A stretch of 30,558 nucleotides of DNA from an uncultured Acetatifactor sp. (GTDB taxonomy: Bacteria > Bacillota > Clostridia > Lachnospirales > Lachnospiraceae): positions 1 to 30,558 of the forward strand of contig CANRMK010000002.1 of the NCBI GenBank assembly GCA_947631715.1, written 5' to 3'. Position 1 is the stretch's first letter. The number at the start of each line of letters is the position of its first letter. The translations under genes and the position numbers were made by a program. Below the pieces are notes generated by a model, which did no database searches, was not told where the DNA came from, and was given only the letters and a program-made list of their open reading frames with translations. Shown here piece by piece: positions 8,703 through 16,387 of the stretch.

Positions 8703-8748
8703 ACCGATACTTAATTGCAGTTAAAATAAAATCACAGCTGAAAAAAGA

Positions 8749-8774
8749 GATCCGCCCGGAAGGGCGGATCTTTT
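8749..8774 (+). terminator. Rho-independent terminator, probably bidirectional
   Basis: GATCCGCCC / GGGCGGATC stem (8749-8757 and 8762-8770) with a GGAA loop, followed by TTTT on the plus strand. Upstream it is flanked by AAAAAAGA, which reads as TCTTTTTT on the minus strand. It can therefore end both the lipoprotein transcript and the converging glycosyltransferase transcript. Confidence 0.85.
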
Positions 8775-8876
8775 ATCCTTTTCGCATACCATTTCTGCCT
8801 GTGTCCGGCGCTGAATAGCCCCAGCGTTTCCCCGTAAAATCCTCGATCACCTTTCCGGCCATTTTACAGTGATCCG

Positions 8877-10718
8877 TCACTCCCTGACAAGATCATACAG
8901 CGTCAGCGGGTATTTTACCAGCTGCTGATACGCATAGCCGCCTATAACGTGCAGCCCGGAAGCTTCTATCTCGGCAATCTCATCTGCGTCCAGCACATCC
9001 GGCGTAAAATACCAGAAATGGTCGGCGTCAGTACAATCCCATCTCCCGTTCAGGATCTCTGCCTCCGGGAAATAGTATTCAAGAACAGTCCAGCCGATAT
9101 GCTGGATTCCGTTATTTACCAGCACCATGCCATCCTCCGGCTCACCTATGATCTGAAGCAGCTCCTGTGTCTTTTGGGACTGATACTGGTTCTCCGCGGT
9201 AAAAGCCCTGTAATCTCCATATCCCGTATAGATCATCAAAAGGAGAATCCCTGACAGGATACAGGCCCCTGCCTTTTCCGGCCAGCGCCCTTTCACGATG
9301 CTCTCTGTCTTTTTCAGCATTCCCAGGGCCCGGGACACTACAATGACCAGCATGACTGCCACCACGCCTGTCAACGGATAGATAAATCTCACCACCAGGA
9401 CCAGCTCCGTAAATTCCGCTGACAGCAGCCCCACGATCACAGTCAGCACGATCGTCACTGTTCCCGCGATCAGCGCATAGGCCTCCGGCGAAAGCTTCTG
9501 CCAGCCCGGCGCCCTGAACTCTATGGTCACGCGGCCATTCTCCCGTGCCTTTGAGCAAGCTATAAAGTCTGCCCCCAGAATGACCACAAATAGGATCAGC
9601 CACAGCGGAAAGCTCAGCCTGCTCATATTTTCTCCGCCGAAAACCATATGCATACAGTCCGCAGGCGTGGCGTTGGCAGATTCCCACCAGTTGTGCGTCA
9701 CCTTGTTCAAGGTACTGAACAGAATGCTCAGCCAGGGCAGATAGATCAATAGGAAAGCTCCGCCTGCGGCAAATACCCTGACCCAGGTTTTCTTACCGAA
9801 CCGCTTCACCGCAAAGAGGCAGGTCGTAATCATCAGAATCGTTACCGACAGCAGCGCGTAATAATGGGAGTAGGCCGCCACAGCTCCCCACAGTACCATT
9901 CCTGCCCAGTTTACAGGGCGGTTGTTTTCCAAAAGCCGCGCACAGCAGTAATAACAATATGCCACGCCCAGAAACGCCAGAGCGTACATGCGGACCTCAA
10001 CGTTATACACCAGACAGGAGGCGGACAGTCCCGATATCACAAGGAAAAACGCTGCGGGGAGCCGGCCATAATGCTTTTTCACTACCGTCACCGCAAGCAC
10101 TGCGCCTATCATGAACACCACAACAGACGCAAAGTGATATACCGGCCCGGAAGCCCCGAATGCCATCACCCACAGCTTCAGCCAGTAGTAGTACAAAGGC
10201 GGATGGTTCTCTAACTGCGTCAGCACCTGCATGATGCCGCCGAAATCCTGGCGGACCAGATTGGCCGAAAATGCCTCGTCCCCCCACAGAACATTGTCAA
10301 AGATCATCAGCACATTCATATAGATCAGCACTGCCGCAAAAAAATACGGCAGAAACGGACACAGTCTCCTGTAGACGCGCAGGATCGGAGTGATCCGAAA
10401 GCTTGATCTGTCCAGCACAAAGGTCACTTTCCCGGTCTCATGGATCCATTCCGCCGCCGTTACGATGGCTGCCGCCAGGATCTCCACCGCCAGAAATTTG
10501 ATGGCGAACATAGGGGATGAATCCACCTTTTCCAGAAAAGAGGTATTGTCATCACACAAGAATACCATTACAAATGTAGCGATCGCAGTCATGACCAGCG
10601 TATTTATCACATAGCGGAGGAAAAACTCTCTTCCGCCCAGATGTTCCTCTTTCTTGTATAATCTGCGCAGAAGCAGCGGTATCAGCGGAATTCCAAGTCC
10701 GAAAATATATGCCTGCAT
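8877..10718 (-). CDS. GT-C fold membrane glycosyltransferase (GT39/ArnT-like)
   Basis: A 613-residue polytopic membrane protein. After an N-terminal block of about 120 residues with three hydrophobic segments, the core resembles the dolichyl/undecaprenyl-phosphate-mannose type transferases. The first extracytoplasmic loop carries DNVLWGDEAFS (Asp147-Glu148, the usual GT-C acidic pair), followed by NHPPLYYYWLKLW around 171-183. Many further membrane helices follow, then a C-terminal soluble region of about 100 residues. Such enzymes use polyprenyl-phosphate sugars to modify surface polymers or proteins outside the membrane; donor and acceptor are unknown. TTTGGAGGAG precedes the ATG at 10718. 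It converges on the terminator at 8749-8774. Confidence 0.8.
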   Translation of the reverse strand: MQAYIFGLGIPLIPLLLRRLYKKEEHLGGREFFLRYVINTLVMTAIATFVMVFLCDDNTSFLEKVDSSPMFAIKFLAVEILAAAIVTAAEWIHETGKVTFVLDRSSFRITPILRVYRRLCPFLPYFFAAVLIYMNVLMIFDNVLWGDEAFSANLVRQDFGGIMQVLTQLENHPPLYYYWLKLWVMAFGASGPVYHFASVVVFMIGAVLAVTVVKKHYGRLPAAFFLVISGLSASCLVYNVEVRMYALAFLGVAYCYYCCARLLENNRPVNWAGMVLWGAVAAYSHYYALLSVTILMITTCLFAVKRFGKKTWVRVFAAGGAFLLIYLPWLSILFSTLNKVTHNWWESANATPADCMHMVFGGENMSRLSFPLWLILFVVILGADFIACSKARENGRVTIEFRAPGWQKLSPEAYALIAGTVTIVLTVIVGLLSAEFTELVLVVRFIYPLTGVVAVMLVIVVSRALGMLKKTESIVKGRWPEKAGACILSGILLLMIYTGYGDYRAFTAENQYQSQKTQELLQIIGEPEDGMVLVNNGIQHIGWTVLEYYFPEAEILNGRWDCTDADHFWYFTPDVLDADEIAEIEASGLHVIGGYAYQQLVKYPLTLYDLVRE

Positions 10719-10778
10719 GTATTTTTGTCTCCTCCAAACTTCCGATTTATTTTCACAGACTGCGGCTGTGCCACAAAC

Positions 10779-10807
10779 AGTTTATCCTATAAAGCTATGG
10801 CTGTAAA
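10779..10807 (-). promoter_or_regulatory. Weak candidate promoter for the GT-C gene
   Basis: Minus strand -35 TTTACA (10802-10807) and -10 TAAACT (10779-10784) with a 17-base spacer, in the 106-base gap between the last antiporter subunit and the glycosyltransferase. The -10 box is poor; read-through from the antiporter cluster is an alternative. Confidence 0.3.
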
Positions 10808-10824
10808 TAATTTTCTCTGCGAAA

Positions 10825-12924
10825 CTACAGCAGGATCAGGTAAAAGAGCGTCAGCGAAAGGCCGATGCAGAACAGCAAAAGCCCGAAAGAAAGGCTCCGC
10901 TCGATCACCAGGTTATTCTCCCGCAGTTCCTCGCCGCGCATGGCGGCCAAATGTACATAATCTTTATAGACAGGCCTCTTCCTGCGCCAGGTTCTGTTTG
11001 CGGTCTTCTGAAAGGCATTGAGGATCTTTCCGAGCGCCGCCGTAAACAGATTGCCCTCCGGCCTTTCATGAGGGATCGGACTGTCGCGGTAAACTGTTTT
11101 TCTCAAAAAGACCACTGCCGCATCGGGCAGGCTGTCGGGAATCCGGCAGATTACTCCCAGTATGGCCGGCAGGATCTTTAACAGCAGGGGCCGATAGATC
11201 AAGTTTTCCAGATCCAGCCATGCAGGCCATGCGCAGATATAGGTTTTCCCTGAATATTTCCCGGACGGCTTCATAAGCAGTTTTCGGATCACCAGGAAAT
11301 AGACCAGCGCCCCGATCGCGACAGAGATCAAAGCGCCCTTTAGATTCTCCCCGCTAAAGTAAGCTACACTGTGACCGCTTTCCTCCAGTCCCATAAATCC
11401 CTGGGCGTATTCCGCCGCCCGGTCCATGGTAAGGCGCGGAGCCAGTCCCCACACGAACAGGAGCAGTGCGCTGACAGTCAGCGCGGCGCCGCTCAACGGG
11501 CTCATATAGGCCTTTGTCTTATCGTACTTTTCCTGCAGGCTGTCATCCGGATTCTTCTCTATAAAGATCGCCGCGAACAGCTTTGTCATATACGCGGCCG
11601 TCAGACCTCCCGAGAATAAAAATATCCACTCTGCCGCTTTCATGAACGGGCCTCCGCCGTATTCCACAATACTTTCATGAAGCAGAGTCTTGCTCACATA
11701 TCCTCCAAAGAGCGGAATCCCGCTGATGGCCAGTGCGCCTGTGAGAAAAATGCCCGCAAGCAGCGGTTTTTTCCGTCCAAATCCCCTGATCTCATTCAGA
11801 TTCAGGGCGTGTGCATTCTGATAGATCACACCTGCTGCCAGGAACAGCACAAGCTTGATCAGGGAATGATTCACCATATGGAGAAAGGTGCCATGGACCG
11901 CCAAAGCGTTTTCCTCCCCGAGAAGCCCCTGCATACCGATCCCAGTCAGGATAAAGCCGATCTGGGACATGGACGAGCAGGCCAGAGTATGCTTTAGATC
12001 AACGGAGAATACCGCAAGCAGCGCTCCGCCGAACATCGTGATCAATCCCAGAACAAGGTTCAGCGCCCCCCAGGCGGGATCCCGGAAGAACAGACAGCTG
12101 CTCAGGATCAGCGCCCCATAGATCCCCGTTTTGGTAAGGATACCGGACAGCAGCGCCGAAGCGGGAGCCGGAGCCACGGGATGCGCTTTCGGCAGCCAGA
12201 TATGCAGCGGGAACACGCCCGCTTTCGCTCCGAATCCTGCCAGCATACAGCATCCGGCTGTATAAATAAGGTTCTTGTTTTCACAGACCTTTGCCGCTGA
12301 CGCAATATCCTCCATGCGCAGAGTCCCCAGCTGACAGTACAGCAGGAAAATGCCCATCAGCATCGCAAGCCCACCGATCACGGCCACCGCCAGATAAGTC
12401 GCCGCCGCCCGCAGCGCGGGGCCGGTCTCTTCCTGGGCCACCCACACATAGGAGGTAAAGGACATGATCTCAAAAAAGAGGAAAGTCGTGTACAGATCCG
12501 CGGATAAGAACACCCCCATTGTGGCGCCCAGCGTCCACAGGAGGAACAGGTAGAACCGGTTTCTGTTCCTATGGCCTTTCAGGTACTCCCGGGACATGGC
12601 TGCGGCTGCCATCCACATAAAGGAGGCAATGCACCCGTATAGGGTCCGAAAGCCGTCCAGCGTAAAGGAAAGCCCGAAGCCGCATACCCCGGGGATCGTC
12701 AACGCATATGAGGAACCGGCGCCCGCTTTCACCGCCAATATAAGCATACCGGCAAATTCGAGCGCTGTGGAAAGAATGGCCACAGTGTCCCTGAGATCAT
12801 CCTGCGGGCTTTCCTCTCCCTTTTTTTGCTTCCCCTGAACGGACAGGACTCCTGCGCCGAAGCTCAAGAGTCCTGCCACAAAGGGAAAAAATACCAATGC
12901 TGCCAAGTACATTCCCTGTCTCAT
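10825..12924 (-). CDS. Long antiporter-like subunit (HycC/HyfB/MrpD type), fourth in cluster
   Basis: About 699 residues with some 14-16 membrane helices, of the complex I NuoL/M/N and Mrp antiporter superfamily. The helix-5 Glu (FFEIMSF), helix-7 Lys (GFGAKAGVFPLHIWLP), helix-8 Lys (GILTKTG) and a distal Lys (GGYVSKTLL) are all present, so proton or cation translocation is plausible. It differs from its three neighbours by a C-terminal extension of about 200 residues, ending in one more membrane helix. This resembles the large subunits of formate hydrogenlyase and hydrogenase-4. An ATG at 12924 is preferred because GGGGTG lies five bases upstream; 12927 or a GTG at 12951 are alternatives. 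It is separated from the rest of the cluster by a chemoreceptor gene. Confidence 0.88.
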   Translation of the reverse strand: MRQGMYLAALVFFPFVAGLLSFGAGVLSVQGKQKKGEESPQDDLRDTVAILSTALEFAGMLILAVKAGAGSSYALTIPGVCGFGLSFTLDGFRTLYGCIASFMWMAAAAMSREYLKGHRNRNRFYLFLLWTLGATMGVFLSADLYTTFLFFEIMSFTSYVWVAQEETGPALRAAATYLAVAVIGGLAMLMGIFLLYCQLGTLRMEDIASAAKVCENKNLIYTAGCCMLAGFGAKAGVFPLHIWLPKAHPVAPAPASALLSGILTKTGIYGALILSSCLFFRDPAWGALNLVLGLITMFGGALLAVFSVDLKHTLACSSMSQIGFILTGIGMQGLLGEENALAVHGTFLHMVNHSLIKLVLFLAAGVIYQNAHALNLNEIRGFGRKKPLLAGIFLTGALAISGIPLFGGYVSKTLLHESIVEYGGGPFMKAAEWIFLFSGGLTAAYMTKLFAAIFIEKNPDDSLQEKYDKTKAYMSPLSGAALTVSALLLFVWGLAPRLTMDRAAEYAQGFMGLEESGHSVAYFSGENLKGALISVAIGALVYFLVIRKLLMKPSGKYSGKTYICAWPAWLDLENLIYRPLLLKILPAILGVICRIPDSLPDAAVVFLRKTVYRDSPIPHERPEGNLFTAALGKILNAFQKTANRTWRRKRPVYKDYVHLAAMRGEELRENNLVIERSLSFGLLLFCIGLSLTLFYLILL

Positions 12925-12935
12925 CATTACACCCC

Positions 12936-12955
12936 ATGCGTGCTTCAGCACGCAT
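12936..12955 (-). other. Perfect hairpin touching the ribosome site of the fourth antiporter subunit
   Basis: ATGCGTGC / GCACGCAT arms (8 bp) with a TGAA loop on the minus strand. The stem ends at the base next to the GGGGTG ribosome site at 12930-12935. No U-run follows. A role in translation control or RNA processing is inference. Confidence 0.5.
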
Positions 12956-12970
12956 ACCGATCAATCGTTC

Positions 12971-12992
12971 TATGTCCGTTTCAGCGGACATA
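12971..12992 (-). other. Second perfect hairpin in the same leader
   Basis: TATGTCCG / CGGACATA arms (8 bp) with a CTGAAA loop on the minus strand, 16 bases after the chemoreceptor stop codon and 15 bases before the next hairpin. It lacks a U-run, so it is at most a weak terminator and could instead protect the 3' end of the chemoreceptor mRNA. Confidence 0.5.
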
Positions 12993-13008
12993 AATTTATA
13001 GCTCAGCG

Positions 13009-14796
13009 TCAGATCACAAATTTATGGATGCTGTCCATCAGCGCACCCACCTTATGCTCCAGTTCCTCCACAATAGAGCCGGAATCGTCCACTACCTTTG
13101 CCAGCTCTGCCGACATAGCGGATGTCTCCTGGGCCACTGCCGCATTGTCCTGAGCCAGACGGTTCAGCACATTCAGGGAATCCGTCACATTGGTGCGCTG
13201 CTTCTCCAGTTCTTCCGTCATGCCGTCAATGGACTGGACAGAGGATACGCATGTGCCCAGCTCCTGATGCAGCTGCATAAAGATCTTCTGTGTCTCGGTG
13301 AGGGTATCCACCTGTTTGTCCACGGAGCTGTTGATCTCTTTCATGCCCTCCACGGATTTCGTTGCATTGTTCTGCAGCTCCTCCACTACTCTGTTGATCT
13401 CGTCCACGGACTCGGATGATTGGTTCGCCAGCTTTGCGATCTCGTCTGCGACCACCGCAAAGCCTTTCCCTGCCTCTCCGGCCCTTGCAGCCTCTATGCT
13501 GGCATTCAGCGCGAGCAGGCTGGTCTGGTCGGAAATCTCGTTGATCAGATTGGCTGCCACATGGATCTGCTGTACGGAATTATGGGTGGAGTTGATCTGC
13601 TCCGCCATACTGGTAATGCTCTTTCTCGTGGATTCGTTTACCTGGATCAGCTGTTTTAAGGTCTCCATGGACTGTTCGCTGATCTGGTTCATATCCCTTG
13701 CGTTCTGGTCCAGGCTCTCCACCTCATCGCCGGTCTGGCGGATCCGGTCAGCCATCACGCTCACATCGCCGTTGGCCGCATCCGTGGAACCGGCCTGCTG
13801 GCTTACATTATCCGCAATGGATTCCACTGCCGTATTCACCTGGTCGATGGATTCTTTCATGTTGCGGAAAGCGGAATCGAATTTGTCCAGGACACCATTC
13901 ACGCCCTGGGCCACGTCATTGATACCGCGCAGAAGCTCATGCATATTGTCCTGGGCCACCCGGAGGGCCTCCGCCGTCTGGCCGATCTCGTTATTCTGCT
14001 TCACGTCAACACTGGTAGTCAGGTTGCCGTCTGCGATATGCCCTGCAAATACCTGTATCTTCTTCAGAGGAGCGATCAGGACGCGGCCCACTGCAAAGGC
14101 GATCGCCAGACCGATCAGAATTGCAATAATGAATACCACATCCACACGCATCAGAACGGAATGATACAGATCGTCCAGTTCCGCCTGGGTCTCTTCCTTT
14201 GCCAGCGTAATATCGTCTACATAGTTGCCGGTGGAAACGATCCAGCCCCAGGGCTCAAAGATCTGGGAGTATGCAATCTTAGGAGCCACGGTGACGCCGT
14301 CCGCCTTGGTAAAGTAGAACTCATTGAAGCCGCCCTTTTCCGGCGTCTGGCATACATTTACGATAGACTGGACGATCATGACTCCATTGGGGTCTTCCAG
14401 ATCATAGCGGTTATTTCCCTCATTCTCCACCAGAATGGGATGCATTACCAGGATATAATCTGTGTCATCGATCCAGAAATATCCGCTCTGATCGTCACGG
14501 TAACGCATGCTGCGTATGATCTCCTTGGCGTCATTCTTCGCCTCCTCCTCCGTCTTTTCGCCGGCCTGGTACAGGTCGTACTGGGCCTGCATCACGGACA
14601 TGGTGCTCTGCACCTGGGATTTGATCTCTGTCTTATACCCCTCGTCCATAGCCTCTTCATAGGTAGAGAATGATGACTTGGACATGGAGCCCAGAGATAC
14701 CACTGCATTTCCGCCGATTATGATCGCCGTCAGGATCACGATCACAGCGCTCATGATCATAATGGAAAAAATCAGGCTTCCCTTTCTTTTTTTCAT
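13009..14796 (-). CDS. Methyl-accepting chemotaxis protein with sCache_2 sensor
   Basis: A 595-residue transmembrane chemoreceptor. Membrane helix 1 spans about 8-30. An extracytoplasmic sCache_2-type domain spans about 45-200 (YRDDQSGYFWIDD, ...HPI..., PKIAYSQIFEPWGWIVSTGNYVDD). Helix 2 spans about 218-238, HAMP about 240-292, and then a long coiled-coil signalling domain. Its tip reads EAARAGEAGKGFAVVADEIAKLANQSSES. There is no C-terminal methyltransferase-binding pentapeptide. sCache_2 domains usually bind small organic acids or similar ligands; the ligand here is unknown. It is embedded between the third and fourth antiporter-like genes but has its own promoter, AAGGAGGG ribosome site and trailing hairpin, so it may be an independent unit. 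Confidence 0.94.
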   Translation of the reverse strand: MKKRKGSLIFSIMIMSAVIVILTAIIIGGNAVVSLGSMSKSSFSTYEEAMDEGYKTEIKSQVQSTMSVMQAQYDLYQAGEKTEEEAKNDAKEIIRSMRYRDDQSGYFWIDDTDYILVMHPILVENEGNNRYDLEDPNGVMIVQSIVNVCQTPEKGGFNEFYFTKADGVTVAPKIAYSQIFEPWGWIVSTGNYVDDITLAKEETQAELDDLYHSVLMRVDVVFIIAILIGLAIAFAVGRVLIAPLKKIQVFAGHIADGNLTTSVDVKQNNEIGQTAEALRVAQDNMHELLRGINDVAQGVNGVLDKFDSAFRNMKESIDQVNTAVESIADNVSQQAGSTDAANGDVSVMADRIRQTGDEVESLDQNARDMNQISEQSMETLKQLIQVNESTRKSITSMAEQINSTHNSVQQIHVAANLINEISDQTSLLALNASIEAARAGEAGKGFAVVADEIAKLANQSSESVDEINRVVEELQNNATKSVEGMKEINSSVDKQVDTLTETQKIFMQLHQELGTCVSSVQSIDGMTEELEKQRTNVTDSLNVLNRLAQDNAAVAQETSAMSAELAKVVDDSGSIVEELEHKVGALMDSIHKFVI

Positions 14797-14828
14797 TGCA
14801 TTTCCCTCCTTAATGCCCTTTTCTTATC

Positions 14829-14857
14829 ATTTTATTCTCTTTTCGCACAAATTTCAA
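14829..14857 (-). promoter_or_regulatory. Promoter of the chemoreceptor gene
   Basis: Minus strand -35 TTGAAA (14852-14857) and -10 TAAAAT (14829-14834) with a 17-base spacer, each 5 of 6 to consensus, in the 69-base gap after the third antiporter subunit. The transcript would start near 14822. Confidence 0.6.
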
Positions 14858-14865
14858 CTATATAA

Positions 14866-16329
14866 CTATAACATTTTGTCCAATATGTCCATAAGCGGCC
14901 CTGAGTGCACGCCAAAGTAGACTATGACCGCCGAAAATACAGCTAACGGCAGAAGCATCCGCCAGCCGGGATCCCCTGCCTGCTCCCCGGGATCCTCCCG
15001 AAAATCCCTGCCGGGAAAGAAAGCGCGCACGGATATGGTCATCATGTAGACAGCCGTGAGCAGCGCCGAAATCAAAAGGGCCGCCACACCGGCATATGCC
15101 AGAGGCATTCCTGTCTCCACTGCCGCACCGGCCAGATACCACTTGCCCACAAAGCCGCACAGGCCCGGGACGCCCATCAGCGCAAGCCCCGACAGGGTAA
15201 AAGCCAGAAATGTAGCGGGCATTCTCCTGCCCAGGCCGTCCAGCTCGTGGACATAGTTTTTCTCCGCCCTGCAGATTACTGCACCGGCGCAGAAAAAGGC
15301 GGTTATTTTTATAAAGGAATGAAAGACCATGTGGGCCAGAGCCCCTTTGAGCCCAAGCGGCGTCATAAGCACCACGCCGAAAAGAATATAGGAAAGATTG
15401 CTGACAGTGGACCAGGCCAGCCGCCTCTTAAAATGCGTTTCTTTCAAAGCTCTGCTGCAGCCATATACGATGGTAATGATCACAAGCGTCATTACGGCTT
15501 TCTGCGCCCAGGTCCCCCTGATGAGCTGGGTGTCAAAGCTGTAATACGTCACCCGCATGGCGGCAAAGGCGCCCGTATTTACCACCGCAACCGCATGGAG
15601 CAGGGCCGTCACCGGGGTGGGAGCCACACCCGCCTTGGGTAGCCAGGAAGAAAAAGGCCACAGAGCCGTCTTTACGCTGAAGCCGCAGAAGCAGAGCACA
15701 TACACAATCAGCATCAAATCCTGTCTGCTCTGAGCCGCTTCTCCCAGAACGCCGCCCGGCACAAAGGAGGAGGTGCTTCCGTAAGTGAGAATATAGATCA
15801 TGCCGATAAAGGCGAAAGCGGCGCCGCCCAGCATGTAATACAGGTAGGTCCGGCTTGCCAGGATCGCCTCTCGGGTCCTTGTGTGCATCACTAACGGCAA
15901 TGTAATCAGGCTCAGCATTTCAAAAAAGAAATACATTGTCAGGATATTTTCCGACAGCGCTATCCCCAGGGTAACACCGTAGGTAATTGTATAGAACATA
16001 AAAAATTCTCTTTCGCTGCCCTTTTCGTGCTCCATATACTCAAAGGAGTAAAGCGTGGCGAGCGGCCAGAGAAAGGCAACAAGGCCCGCAAACACGCTCC
16101 CAAGGCTGTCCAGTCGGAATGTAACGCTTAAGTTGCCCGTAAAGCGGAAGACTGTCAGCACTCCCTCCGGGCGATGGGAAAGCATCAGAAATACAAGGAG
16201 AGAGTTTACGATCACCCCTGCCTCCAGCCAGACCCTCATTGCTTTCCGGCTTCGGAACGGCGGCAGCCACAGAGACACGCCAAGCAATATAGGAAGAATC
16301 ACTACGATCAGCATTATCATCTCAGTCAT
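14866..16329 (-). CDS. Antiporter-like subunit (MrpA/NuoL or MrpD type), third in cluster
   Basis: A 487-residue polytopic protein of the proton-translocating antiporter family. The helix-5 Glu137 (FFFEMLS) and helix-7 Lys220 (GFSVKTALWPFSSWLP) are present. At helix 8 the sequence reads TPVTALLHAVAVVNTG, with Asn251 where the upstream paralog has Lys. The TPVxALLH segment is the form seen in MrpA/NuoL. A distal Lys is present in CGFVGKWYL. It aligns along its length with the 513-residue protein at 16388-17929, including shared EYMEH/KYMEH, PGGxLG and LTPLGxxGAL segments, so the two arose by tandem duplication. The gap to that gene is 58 bases. Confidence 0.9.
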   Translation of the reverse strand: MTEMIMLIVVILPILLGVSLWLPPFRSRKAMRVWLEAGVIVNSLLVFLMLSHRPEGVLTVFRFTGNLSVTFRLDSLGSVFAGLVAFLWPLATLYSFEYMEHEKGSEREFFMFYTITYGVTLGIALSENILTMYFFFEMLSLITLPLVMHTRTREAILASRTYLYYMLGGAAFAFIGMIYILTYGSTSSFVPGGVLGEAAQSRQDLMLIVYVLCFCGFSVKTALWPFSSWLPKAGVAPTPVTALLHAVAVVNTGAFAAMRVTYYSFDTQLIRGTWAQKAVMTLVIITIVYGCSRALKETHFKRRLAWSTVSNLSYILFGVVLMTPLGLKGALAHMVFHSFIKITAFFCAGAVICRAEKNYVHELDGLGRRMPATFLAFTLSGLALMGVPGLCGFVGKWYLAGAAVETGMPLAYAGVAALLISALLTAVYMMTISVRAFFPGRDFREDPGEQAGDPGWRMLLPLAVFSAVIVYFGVHSGPLMDILDKML

Positions 16330-16387
16330 ATCTTAAAAACCTTTCTCACACAAGCCTCAGAAAGCACTGCGCTTTGCCTCCGGTCTG

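Noticed and set aside
8762..8851. A 29-codon minus-strand frame starting MAGKVIEDFTGKRWGY after the GT-C stop codon
   Set aside because: No ribosome site precedes it, it runs into the terminator stem, and I recognise no homolog; it could be a gene remnant but support is too thin.
10754..10770. CACAG/CTGTG stem after the antiporter cluster as its terminator
   Set aside because: The stem is only 5 bp and no U-run follows; the end of the antiporter transcript remains unknown.
12797..12991. A 64-residue frame (MSAETDIERLIGMRAEARMG...) overlapping the fourth antiporter gene
   Set aside because: Its start lies inside a hairpin without a good ribosome site and most of it is an out-of-frame copy of the antiporter N-terminus; noted only for possible coupling.
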